Below, piece after piece: positions 7,638 to 15,196 of a stretch of 18,578 nucleotides of DNA. The translations under genes and the position numbers were made by a program. This DNA comes from Deltaproteobacteria bacterium (GTDB lineage: Bacteria; Myxococcota_A; UBA796): the NCBI GenBank assembly GCA_002707085.1, contig PALY01000147.1, positions 1-18,578 of the forward strand, written 5' to 3'. Position 1 is the first letter of the stretch. Each line of letters begins with the position of its first letter. A model generated the notes under the pieces. It saw only the letters and a program-made list of their open reading frames with translations. It was not told the origin of the DNA and made no database searches.

Positions 7638-9560
7638 ATGAAACTCGCTGATTTACCCGCCTTGGCCCGTGACCTCTGGTGGACCACGGACACAGAAGCT
7701 CACCAATTGTGGCCCCGCATCGATGAAATGGCTTGGAAGAATAGCGGCCACAACCCCGTGGTGCTGCTGCGAAACACAGACTTAGAAGCGCTGGATGAAG
7801 ACCTGAAGGATGACCTAAGCAAATTGGTTGACCGTTGGCCTCGAAGCACCCGGAAAAGCCCACCGCCATCCAACAAGCGAATCGCATACTTCTGTATGGA
7901 ATTCGGGTTGCATGAAGGACTCAACATCTACTCGGGTGGCCTGGGAATGCTCGCTGGAGACCACCTCCGGAGCGCATCTGATCTGGGCTTGGACATGGTT
8001 GCAGTCGGACTCTTTTACCGGCGTGGTTACTTCCAACAAACCATCGAAGATGGGAAACAAGCGGTCCATTACCCAATCCAAGAAGCCAATGACTTGCCCG
8101 TAAGCCAAGTTCGCGGGCGCGATGGAACACCCATCCGGATTCGAGTTCCCAACGGTGAAGAAGAGTACGAAGCCACAGCATGGGAAGTTCGAGTAGGACA
8201 CATTCGCCTGTTTCTTCTCGACACCAACCTTCCGGAAAACCCAGAACACATTCGGAACCTCACCAGCAGCCTGTACGGCGGCGAAAAGGACATGCGTTTA
8301 CGCCAGGAAGTCTTGCTCGGGTTCGGAGGGAAAAATCTACTGGACGCCCTGGGCATCCGCCGAGACATCTTCCACATGAACGAAGGACACGTTTCCTTCT
8401 TGATTACAGCACTCATCACAGAAGCTGTCGCATTGGGAGTCCCTGTTTCCGATGCCTGGGAACAAGCAAAGGCCCGTTGTGTGTTCACAACCCACACACC
8501 CGTTCCCGCAGGACATGACCGTTTCGATGCACACCAAGTTCATGCCGTCCTCGGACCCACGTGCGAAGCGGCAGGACTCACCATTGAGGACTGGGCAGCA
8601 CCCGCCACCGTAGAAGGCAATCAGTTCTGTATGTCTACTTTGGGCATCAAAGGCAGTCGGTCCGTCAATGGAGTGAGCAAACTCCATGCTGAAGTCTCTC
8701 AAGGCATGTTCGACCATCTTGGCGTAAAGATCCGGCCCATCACCAATGGCGTCCATCAAACCGCTTGGATGGCCCCTGAAACCGCAGCATTGTTCGATAA
8801 GAAACTGCCTGGCTGGCGAGACAACATCAGCAACACCGAGTTTTGGCAGCAAACAGATCTGCTCACCACAGAAGAACTCATTTCGTTGCGAAACACCCTA
8901 CGAAGTCGCCTGATCAACAAGATTCGCACCCACTTGGGCCAACCCGACATCTTGGATGAAAACCTGCTGACCATCGGCTTTGCTCGACGGTTTGCCACAT
9001 ACAAGAGAGCCGACCTTATTTTCACCCAACCCGACCGTCTTGCAGCGATTTTGGATCGAGGCGCCCAGCTTGTATTTGCTGGAAAAGCTCACCCCAAAGA
9101 CATTCCAGGACAAGCACTGATCGAACAAGTGATTCGGTGGAGCCAGGATGACCGTTTCAAAGGTCGGGTCGTCTTTGTGCCCGGCTACGATCCCGACTGG
9201 GGTCGCATGTTCACACAAGGGTCCGACGTGTGGCTGAACAACCCGCGCCGGCCACGAGAAGCCAGTGGAACAAGCGGCCAAAAGGCGACACTCAATGGAA
9301 ACCCCAACCTATCCGTGCTGGATGGATGGTGGCCCGAAATCGCAGATGAGCAAAATGGCTGGTCCATTCAAGGCACCAGCGACGTAGAAGATGTGTTGGA
9401 ACTGTACTCCCTGCTTGAAAACAGTGTCTTGCCACGATTCGCTGACCCTGAAGCATGGGCGGCCATGATGCGTCACGTAATTTCTACCTGTTTGCCAATG
9501 TTCAATACGGAGCGAATGATTTTGGACTACTGCAATCACGTGTACGACCCCGAAACGTGA
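7638..9560 (+). CDS. Alpha-glucan (glycogen) phosphorylase, short form with DUF3417 N-terminus
   Basis: A GT35-family phosphorylase that releases glucose-1-phosphate from alpha-1,4-glucans. The N-terminus (LARDLWWTTDTEAHQLWPRI) matches the DUF3417 segment typical of the alternative bacterial glucan phosphorylases. Catalytic-domain landmarks follow in order: AYFCMEFGLHEGLNIYSGGL, FHMNEGHVSFL, ITNGVHQTAWMAPE, FATYKRADL and EASGTSGQKATLNG, with Lys549 as the PLP-binding lysine, then LSVLDGWWPE. At 640 residues it is shorter than classical enzymes of 800 or more residues; it ends soon after the PLP domain, so the C-terminal extension seen in mycobacterial-type relatives is absent. An AGGT lies 6 bases before ATG 7638. 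Its stop overlaps the GTG start of the helicase gene, so the two are probably translationally coupled. glgP or malP could be used as a symbol, but I leave it open. Confidence 0.94.
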   Translation: MKLADLPALARDLWWTTDTEAHQLWPRIDEMAWKNSGHNPVVLLRNTDLEALDEDLKDDLSKLVDRWPRSTRKSPPPSNKRIAYFCMEFGLHEGLNIYSGGLGMLAGDHLRSASDLGLDMVAVGLFYRRGYFQQTIEDGKQAVHYPIQEANDLPVSQVRGRDGTPIRIRVPNGEEEYEATAWEVRVGHIRLFLLDTNLPENPEHIRNLTSSLYGGEKDMRLRQEVLLGFGGKNLLDALGIRRDIFHMNEGHVSFLITALITEAVALGVPVSDAWEQAKARCVFTTHTPVPAGHDRFDAHQVHAVLGPTCEAAGLTIEDWAAPATVEGNQFCMSTLGIKGSRSVNGVSKLHAEVSQGMFDHLGVKIRPITNGVHQTAWMAPETAALFDKKLPGWRDNISNTEFWQQTDLLTTEELISLRNTLRSRLINKIRTHLGQPDILDENLLTIGFARRFATYKRADLIFTQPDRLAAILDRGAQLVFAGKAHPKDIPGQALIEQVIRWSQDDRFKGRVVFVPGYDPDWGRMFTQGSDVWLNNPRRPREASGTSGQKATLNGNPNLSVLDGWWPEIADEQNGWSIQGTSDVEDVLELYSLLENSVLPRFADPEAWAAMMRHVISTCLPMFNTERMILDYCNHVYDPET

Positions 9561-12025
9561 AAACCCGCTTTTCACCGGAAGCCGCAGAAAAGCTGCGGGA
9601 TGCAATCCGTGAAGCCGGTGGAATAGAAGTCTTTGCAATTGGTCGAATGGGAATCGACCAATACGTTGCTGACCTGGATGTCCATTGCAGAGGCACAATG
9701 GACGCGGTGCCTGCGAGCCTCCGCAAACCGAAACCCGGCGAGGTGGTGATCCACAATCATCCGTCTGGCGTCGTTCAGGCCAGCCCTGCCGACATGCAAC
9801 TTGCCCAACTGTATGGTGACGATGGGATTGGCGTTGTGATCGTCGATAACGATGTTCGCAAAGCCCTGTGGGTCGTCGAACCCATGGTCCGAAAAGTGTC
9901 ACACCTTGACCCAGAGGACGTGCGCTCGTTTTTTACCGAACGCCTTCCATCCGTCATTCCTGGATACGAACAAAGAGATGGCCAACTCCAGATGGCCATG
10001 GATGTGGCCCATGCATTCAACGAAGGAGACGTTGCGCTGCTGGAAGCTGGAACCGGCACCGGCAAGTCTTTGGCCTATCTGGTCCCTGCCGCCCTGTGGG
10101 CCAAACAAAATGACGCACGGGTCGCAGTCAGCACATTTACCATCGCACTGCAGGGACAACTCATGCAGTCTGACCTGCCTCTCCTCAAACGGGCAGGACT
10201 CGACATTCGCTACGCCGCCATGATGGGAAGGCACAACTACTTGTGTCGCAGAAAACTGGGGATCGCAGAAGCAGACCCTGGCACCGGGTCAGAAGCGAAT
10301 GCTGTGAAACACATTGCGGACTGGGCCAGAACATCACCAGACGGCACACGGGCCGATCTGGCGTTTCCATTGGACGAAGAAGACTGGGATCGGGTCGCTT
10401 CTGACCCAGACCAAACCCTTCGCGTTCGCTGCCAACACTACGACAAGTGTTTCTACTATGAAGCCCGCCGTGCAGCCGCGGATGCGCAAATCATCGTTGT
10501 AAATCACAATCTATTGCTGGCCGATTTGAACACCAAATACGACACTGGAGGGGTCGGTACGCTTCCTCGGTACGACCGCATCGTCCTCGATGAAGGCCAC
10601 CACTTGGAAGATGCAGCGACACTGCTGTTTGAAGACCGCATCGGCGTGGAAGGTATCCGACGCAGCGTGCGAAGCCTGCTGCCCAGAAAACGAGACCGGT
10701 TCGGCACCTTGGCCAAAGTCAGAAACAAATATCTGAGCGGCACAGGCCCCCTGATCGCCGCTGATGTCGCAGCAGCATTGCCTCATCTTGAAAAGCTGGA
10801 AACTGCCGCCCAAACATTGATGGAAGATGTCCCCATGTGGATGGAGACCATTGCAGACGATGCACACCTACAGAAACTGGGCGATGTACGAACGACCGAA
10901 GATTACCGTGAAGGCCCTGTGTGGAACGAAGCCCTCGTTCCCACAATTCGGACAATCTCGCGCTCACTCCGAGAAGCCATCAAACCGCTGGATGATCTGC
11001 TCACCGTATTGGAGTCTTTGCCAGACGAGGTTCGCACCAAAGATGCACAACTGCTTTTCGATCTAAGTCGCGCCCGAAGACGGTTGGGCGCAAAGGCCAC
11101 ATCTTGTGCCAACTTTCAAGGAGCCGACAACGAATGGGTGTCGTGGCTTTCCATCGATCGTGGGCGTCGGTCCACCCCAACCGCCAGAATGTGCATGGCA
11201 CCCATCGATGTGGGTCCATTGCTGCGAGAACGCGTGTTTGAAGCCACCCAAGCATCGGTGGTGACCTCCGCCACACTGACCGTTGCCAAACAATTCGACC
11301 ACCTGCGCTCGCGCATCGGACTGACCGAATGCACAAGAGTGCGAACACAGAAGTTCGACTCGCCTTTTGACTACAGACGACAAGCCTTGCTTGCGATTCC
11401 TCGAGACATCCCGCCCCCCAACGAACCCGATTTTGAAAACCGAATTGCAGAAGTCATCATCGATGCCATCCGTGCCAGCGATGGAGGCACCTTTGTGCTG
11501 TGTACCAGCTACGCACTGATCGACACACTGCACAGCAAAGCCACAGAAGCATTGGGCGATGATTTTCCCCTACTAAAACAAGGCCAGATGGGCCGGATGC
11601 ATCTACTCCAACAATTTAAAGAAAACCGCAGAAGCGTGCTGTTTGGCACCGATTCCTTTTGGGAAGGCATCGATGTAAAGGGAGACCAACTCCGCTTGGT
11701 GATCATCCCAAGGCTTCCTTTCCGGGTTCCGACAGAACCCATTCAACAAGCCCGCTTTGAACGTTTAAAAGCCCAAGGGCTTGACCCCTTCCGGGCATAT
11801 TCTCTGCCCCAAGCTGTTCTTCGTTTCCGACAAGGATTTGGACGATTGATTCGGACACAGAAAGACAAAGGTGTCGTACTGCTTCTTGATCGCCGCGTCA
11901 CCAATCATTCCTACGGCCGTGTTTTTCTCGCTTCCCTTCCAGATGTACTTCGAGCCCAAGGCCCAGCAAAAGTCATCTTGATGCGCGTCCGGTCCGCCAC
12001 AGGCCAAAAAGCTGAAACCACATAG
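9557..12025 (+). CDS. DinG-family helicase with N-terminal RadC/JAB-like JAMM domain
   Basis: An 822-residue fusion. Residues 20-100 form a JAB/RadC-like domain with a full JAMM set: Glu24, His66-Asn-His68, Ser76 and Asp79 (HNHPSG, then x4-S-x2-D). Residues 135-822 are an XPD/DinG-type superfamily 2 helicase: a GYEQRDGQLQM entry motif, Walker A EAGTGTGKS (Lys170), Walker B as DEGH (345-348, where DEAH is usual), GTDSFWEGIDVKG, and the final QGFGRLIRTQKDKG (from about 759). Fe-S-type cysteines are Cys230, Cys292 and Cys298; the position of the expected fourth is Thr287. I start it at GTG 9557, whose GTGA overlaps the phosphorylase TGA. ATG 9455 would add 34 residues that read as an out-of-frame copy of the phosphorylase end. 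It probably acts on DNA in repair or replication; whether the JAMM domain cuts isopeptides or is structural is unknown. Confidence 0.93.
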   Translation: MKTRFSPEAAEKLRDAIREAGGIEVFAIGRMGIDQYVADLDVHCRGTMDAVPASLRKPKPGEVVIHNHPSGVVQASPADMQLAQLYGDDGIGVVIVDNDVRKALWVVEPMVRKVSHLDPEDVRSFFTERLPSVIPGYEQRDGQLQMAMDVAHAFNEGDVALLEAGTGTGKSLAYLVPAALWAKQNDARVAVSTFTIALQGQLMQSDLPLLKRAGLDIRYAAMMGRHNYLCRRKLGIAEADPGTGSEANAVKHIADWARTSPDGTRADLAFPLDEEDWDRVASDPDQTLRVRCQHYDKCFYYEARRAAADAQIIVVNHNLLLADLNTKYDTGGVGTLPRYDRIVLDEGHHLEDAATLLFEDRIGVEGIRRSVRSLLPRKRDRFGTLAKVRNKYLSGTGPLIAADVAAALPHLEKLETAAQTLMEDVPMWMETIADDAHLQKLGDVRTTEDYREGPVWNEALVPTIRTISRSLREAIKPLDDLLTVLESLPDEVRTKDAQLLFDLSRARRRLGAKATSCANFQGADNEWVSWLSIDRGRRSTPTARMCMAPIDVGPLLRERVFEATQASVVTSATLTVAKQFDHLRSRIGLTECTRVRTQKFDSPFDYRRQALLAIPRDIPPPNEPDFENRIAEVIIDAIRASDGGTFVLCTSYALIDTLHSKATEALGDDFPLLKQGQMGRMHLLQQFKENRRSVLFGTDSFWEGIDVKGDQLRLVIIPRLPFRVPTEPIQQARFERLKAQGLDPFRAYSLPQAVLRFRQGFGRLIRTQKDKGVVLLLDRRVTNHSYGRVFLASLPDVLRAQGPAKVILMRVRSATGQKAETT

Positions 12026-12063
12026 AAACGCCTTGCAGTCGCAGAAGCAGTTAGCCTAAAAAC

Positions 12064-12240
12064 ATGCGTAAAAGTCTTCTGTGGATCCCCAGCATGCGTT
12101 GCGACCAATGCCGTGCATTGGCACCATTATCCGCAGTCAAAGCCTGGCTGATGCAGCCTGTAGGACCGACCACGGGACGGGGCGATGGCGGACGCATTCA
12201 CTTTGTATGCGGACGCTGTAAAACCGTAAAACGGTCCTGA
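12064..12240 (+). CDS. Small zinc-ribbon protein (58 aa)
   Basis: A short open frame starting 39 bases after the helicase stop and on the same strand. It encodes two CxxC knuckles, Cys13-Asp-Gln-Cys16 and Cys49-Gly-Arg-Cys52, separated by 32 residues with a Gly-rich turn, which is the classic layout of a treble-clef or ribbon zinc site. The protein is basic (many Arg/Lys) and has no signal or membrane segment, so it is probably cytoplasmic and could contact nucleic acid or a protein partner. An internal ATG at 12094 would leave both knuckles intact apart from the first few residues. There is no clear Shine-Dalgarno. I do not recognise a family. The four spaced cysteines make a chance frame unlikely, but no homologue check is possible here. 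Confidence 0.68.
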   Translation: MRKSLLWIPSMRCDQCRALAPLSAVKAWLMQPVGPTTGRGDGGRIHFVCGRCKTVKRS

Positions 12241-12388
12241 GCAAACAGTAGCCGTCAGCACAAAACGACAAAAAATCTAAACTTTCTCGCTTCGGTGTGA
12301 AACTTCTTTGCGCAGGCTCCCTTGATGTGGTGTGGGACTGAGACTTCAGCCCAACTCAAATGACAAACGCATGAAGAGGAGACACATC

Positions 12389-13582
12389 ATGACAACCGCT
12401 CATACATTCTTTCTGTTGGGAACATTTTCAATGCTCGTCGCTTGCGGCGACAAAGACGACAGTGTTTCTGACGACGCCAACAACGAACTTTCAACCGACG
12501 ACACCGGTGAAGCCGATGCAGACGCTGATGCTGACGCAGACGCAGACGCAGACGCAGACGCTGATTCCGATGCGGATGCAGATGCGGATGCGGATGCGGA
12601 CGACACGGGAATGGAAGACACGGGAATGGAAGACACAGGTGGGTCCTCCATCGACGTTCAAGAACCTCCAGCACCGGCTGATTTCGATGTCTTGTCAGAT
12701 GATGCCCGTGAAGACATCACACAGGTCTTCACCATGGATGCCAGTGAATACAGCAACTTCATTGCTGAACAAGGCAGTACGCTGTCCTTCTCTCCAAACA
12801 GCTTTTCTCTTCGCGACGGAAGCCTTGCAAGCGGAGACGTCGAAATCGAGTTTATCGAGATCTTCGACAAAGGAACGATGCTGATCACAGACACGCCCAC
12901 CATCGGCAGATCGTCGACTGGAGAGGTGGCTCAACTCATCTCTGGCGGTGAACATTACGTCGGTGCCAGCCAAGATGGTGTGCCGCTTCAGATGAACAGC
13001 ACCTTCCAACTAACTGCACCCGCAGACGCTACCGGCGGTCCCGACACAGCCATGGGACTCTTTAAGCCTGAAGGTGCCGACGGAATGGCTGACATGGACG
13101 ATGACGTTCTGTGGCGTGAAGCTGGAGATGAAGACGAAGATATGTTTGGCATCGGTCGAGGAGATGCCGATACCGGTGGTGGTGCCAGCTCATACTGGAT
13201 GAATTTGGGTGATTTTGGCTGGACCAACATCGACCGTTGGTACTCCGATCCACGCCCCAAAACGACCATCCACGTCGATGTACCCGATGGCTGGGACAAC
13301 GATAACAGTACCGTCTACCTTTCCTATGACGGCGAACCTACAGCGCTCGCTCGCTTGGACACCTACGACGAAAGCACCGAGTTGTTCAGCGAACACTACG
13401 GCCTGATTCCCATCGGACTGGAAGTACACATCATCTTCGTGACTGAATCTGAAGGAGAATGGAGCTACGCCATCCAAGGAACAACGATCGTGGAAGACCA
13501 CCTCACGACCTTCGCAACAGCCGACGATTTCGTGGAAACTGACGCCCAGGGAATGGCGGACGCCATCAACGCCCTTCCATAA
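12389..13582 (+). CDS. Surface lipoprotein with Asp-Ala linker and beta-rich ectodomain
   Basis: A 397-residue lipoprotein. ATG 12389 has GAGGAG about 7 bases upstream; the in-frame ATGs at 12332 and 12371 are less likely because the Shine-Dalgarno lies between 12371 and the chosen start. The signal ends Met-Leu-Val-Ala-Cys, a textbook lipobox with Cys19. Residues 42-71 are an Asp-Ala repeat with one Ser, then Asp-Thr-Gly-Met-Glu repeats. The ectodomain (about 85-397) shows a block like SPNSFSLRDGSLASGDVEIE followed by IEIFDKGTMLITDTPT, and later a GDFGWTNIDRWY motif. From memory these resemble cell-surface proteins of Bacteroidota that carry GWINCDRF-like motifs; I cannot name a Pfam family. 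It is followed by a strong terminator. A 148-base leader upstream holds no other recognisable element. Confidence 0.9.
   Translation: MTTAHTFFLLGTFSMLVACGDKDDSVSDDANNELSTDDTGEADADADADADADADADADSDADADADADADDTGMEDTGMEDTGGSSIDVQEPPAPADFDVLSDDAREDITQVFTMDASEYSNFIAEQGSTLSFSPNSFSLRDGSLASGDVEIEFIEIFDKGTMLITDTPTIGRSSTGEVAQLISGGEHYVGASQDGVPLQMNSTFQLTAPADATGGPDTAMGLFKPEGADGMADMDDDVLWREAGDEDEDMFGIGRGDADTGGGASSYWMNLGDFGWTNIDRWYSDPRPKTTIHVDVPDGWDNDNSTVYLSYDGEPTALARLDTYDESTELFSEHYGLIPIGLEVHIIFVTESEGEWSYAIQGTTIVEDHLTTFATADDFVETDAQGMADAINALP
12512..12601 (+). repeat. Asp-Ala coding hexanucleotide repeat (locus 3)
   Basis: About 30 codons of alternating Ala and Asp (GCN-GAY), interrupted once by Ser. Two codon blocks can be seen: a GAC GCA-rich 5-prime part and a GAT GCG-rich 3-prime part, suggesting local expansion of two unit types. 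The linker lies between the lipidated Cys19 and the folded domain. Confidence 0.9.
12603..12640 (+). repeat. 15-base tandem repeat encoding Asp-Thr-Gly-Met-Glu units
   Basis: Two and a half copies of a 15-base unit read GACACGGGAATGGAA and encode Asp-Thr-Gly-Met-Glu directly after the Asp-Ala linker. The third copy is partial and diverged (ACAGGT). It extends the flexible stalk of the lipoprotein. Confidence 0.75.
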
Positions 13583-13603
13583 ACCGAATGTTCTACGGAC
13601 CCT

Positions 13604-13650
13604 ACCCGGGGTTGGCACCATCCAAAAGGTTGCCGACCCCGGGTTTCTCT
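13604..13650 (+). terminator. Intrinsic terminator after the 12389-13582 lipoprotein gene
   Basis: A 13-bp stem (13605-13617 with 13631-13643, CCCGGGGTTGGCA against TGCCGACCCCGGG, one G-T wobble) with a 13-base loop is followed by TTTCTCT. It starts 22 bases after the stop codon and separates this gene from the 111-residue protein gene. Confidence 0.9.
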
Positions 13651-13713
13651 ATGGGATGTACCCATGACACAGCCCATGGTGTGATACGAATACGAAACAA
13701 GGAGGCTTCAGCC

Positions 13714-14049
13714 ATGAGTTGGGATCGAACCTGGGGTTTCAAAAAGCGTGGACTCAAACTGAACGACGTCACACAGGCCGCTACCGCCATCGCTGGCAAC
13801 TATGCTGAAGTCAAAGTGACCGTAGAGAAAGAGAGTGACGACTGCATCACGTGTTTCTTCGAAACCCCCATCGAAGAAGGCAGTGAACATACACATACGC
13901 TGGAAGTCTCCATCTACGACATGGGCAGTTCCGGACACGTGATCAGCCTGGAAGCTGATGCAGCAGACAATGATGCGGCATGGGATGATGCCAGCCAACT
14001 CACCGAAGACTTGGCCGATGCTTTTGAAGCAAACCCACTGGAGTTGTGA
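13714..14049 (+). CDS. Small acidic soluble protein of unknown function (111 aa)
   Basis: The start is fixed by a strong AAGGAGG 8 bases before ATG 13714; the longer frame from 13588 crosses the terminator stem and is not credible. The protein starts Met-Ser-Trp-Asp-Arg-Thr-Trp, has a basic N-terminal 20 residues (GFKKRGLKLNDV) and an acidic rest. Two cysteines sit close together in DDCITCFFE, a CxxC-like pair (Cys-Ile-Thr-Cys). There is no signal peptide or membrane segment, so it is cytoplasmic. Segments such as EVKVTVEK and HTLEVSIYDMG look like beta strands, and the C-terminus (DDASQLTEDLADAFEA) looks helical. I do not recognise a family and propose no function. The strong ribosome site suggests appreciable expression. 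It is not obviously linked to either neighbour. Confidence 0.85.
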   Translation: MSWDRTWGFKKRGLKLNDVTQAATAIAGNYAEVKVTVEKESDDCITCFFETPIEEGSEHTHTLEVSIYDMGSSGHVISLEADAADNDAAWDDASQLTEDLADAFEANPLEL

Positions 14050-14111
14050 CACCCAATCAACAGGCTGCACCCTCAGCCTCTCCGCCTGACCCCTAAACCA
14101 TGGTCTAAACA

Positions 14112-15185
14112 ATGCTCCTCACCGCTCTTTCTGTCGCCCTTTCTTCCGCCCAAGCCGTGGGGCCCAACGTCCTGTTTGTGGGCAACAGCTACACCCAGTT
14201 CAATGATCCCGCAGCATTGAACCAAAGCTATGCAGCCATGGTGGCTGAGGGCATGCCATCGTGGGAAGTCGAAACACAGCGGTATTCCCGAGGCGGCCAG
14301 ACCCTGCCCATGCATTTAGAGCAAGCCACCACAGAAGGCACTCAACTATTCAACGCATTGGTTACAGACGGAGGCGTTGCCTGGGACTTGGTTGTGCTCC
14401 AGGACCAAAGCCAAATCCCGGGTTTTCCCCGCGACCATGACCAATACACGGCGTCATTGGACGCATCCGTTGCACTGGCTGAAATCATCGAAACCGCAGG
14501 TGCAGAAACCCGCCTATTCATGACCTGGGGACGAAAGGATGGGGATTCCGGAAACCCAGACTACTACCCAGATTTTCTGACCATGCAGGCATTGTTGACC
14601 GACGGATATGAATCGTACGCTGCAGCCATTCGAGCAGCCGGTCACACCGTCGAGATCGTACCCGTGGGATTGGCCTTTCAAGCCGTCTACGAAAGCCACG
14701 TAACAGCAGGTGTAGATCCGGTGGACGGCACACTGTTCGCTCGGCTGTATTCCTCAGATGGTTCGCACCCATCCCCCACAGGAACCTACCTGAGCGCATT
14801 GGTTTTCTACACTGCGTTTACAGGTCAAAGCCCTGTGGGCCTCACATGGGCGCCAGACCGAGTGACACCGGAAGATAGAAGCCAACTCCAACTCATTGTG
14901 GAAACCCTAATGGCGGATTCGATTGGAACGGAAGATCCAGAACCTGACGATGAAGATTCCGGCACAGTTGAGGACACCGATGAAGGATCCGACACCGTCA
15001 CGGATGCAGACGAGAACACAAACTCAACAGGTGAAGACGAATCGGCGGAGGCGTCACCAGATGAAAAAGGTGAAGACAAGTCTACAGGCTGCAGTCATTC
15101 AGCAGCATTTGGAAGCGCAGGAATACTGATGTTCGCAGTTGCCATCAGTGTGATGTACCGCCGTGAAACATCGCTGCCGCACTGA
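14112..15185 (+). CDS. Secreted SGNH/DUF4886-like hydrolase with MYXO-CTERM-like tail
   Basis: A 357-residue secreted protein. Residues 1-15 form a short signal (MLLTALSVALSSAQA) lacking the usual basic start; an in-frame TAA just upstream rules out an earlier start. The core resembles DUF4886/SGNH esterase-like proteins: VLFVGNSYTQFND (the Gly-Asn-Ser block, Ser as nucleophile), SRGGQTLPMH, VVLQDQSQIPG and SSDGSHPSPTGTYL, where Asp and His complete a Ser/Asp/His set. Residues about 273-324 are an acidic, Thr/Ser-rich stalk. The last 33 residues are Thr-Gly-Cys, a hydrophobic helix and Tyr-Arg-Arg, the plan of the MYXO-CTERM sorting signal. I infer a surface-anchored hydrolase, perhaps acting on acylated carbohydrate; the substrate is not shown. 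It converges on the propeller gene with 11 bases between the stops. Confidence 0.88.
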   Translation: MLLTALSVALSSAQAVGPNVLFVGNSYTQFNDPAALNQSYAAMVAEGMPSWEVETQRYSRGGQTLPMHLEQATTEGTQLFNALVTDGGVAWDLVVLQDQSQIPGFPRDHDQYTASLDASVALAEIIETAGAETRLFMTWGRKDGDSGNPDYYPDFLTMQALLTDGYESYAAAIRAAGHTVEIVPVGLAFQAVYESHVTAGVDPVDGTLFARLYSSDGSHPSPTGTYLSALVFYTAFTGQSPVGLTWAPDRVTPEDRSQLQLIVETLMADSIGTEDPEPDDEDSGTVEDTDEGSDTVTDADENTNSTGEDESAEASPDEKGEDKSTGCSHSAAFGSAGILMFAVAISVMYRRETSLPH

Positions 15186-15196
15186 CGTGCCACCCC

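Noticed and set aside
9455..9556. Extended N-terminus of the helicase from ATG 9455
   Set aside because: It lies inside the phosphorylase gene and adds no domain; the GTGA overlap at 9557 is a better start.
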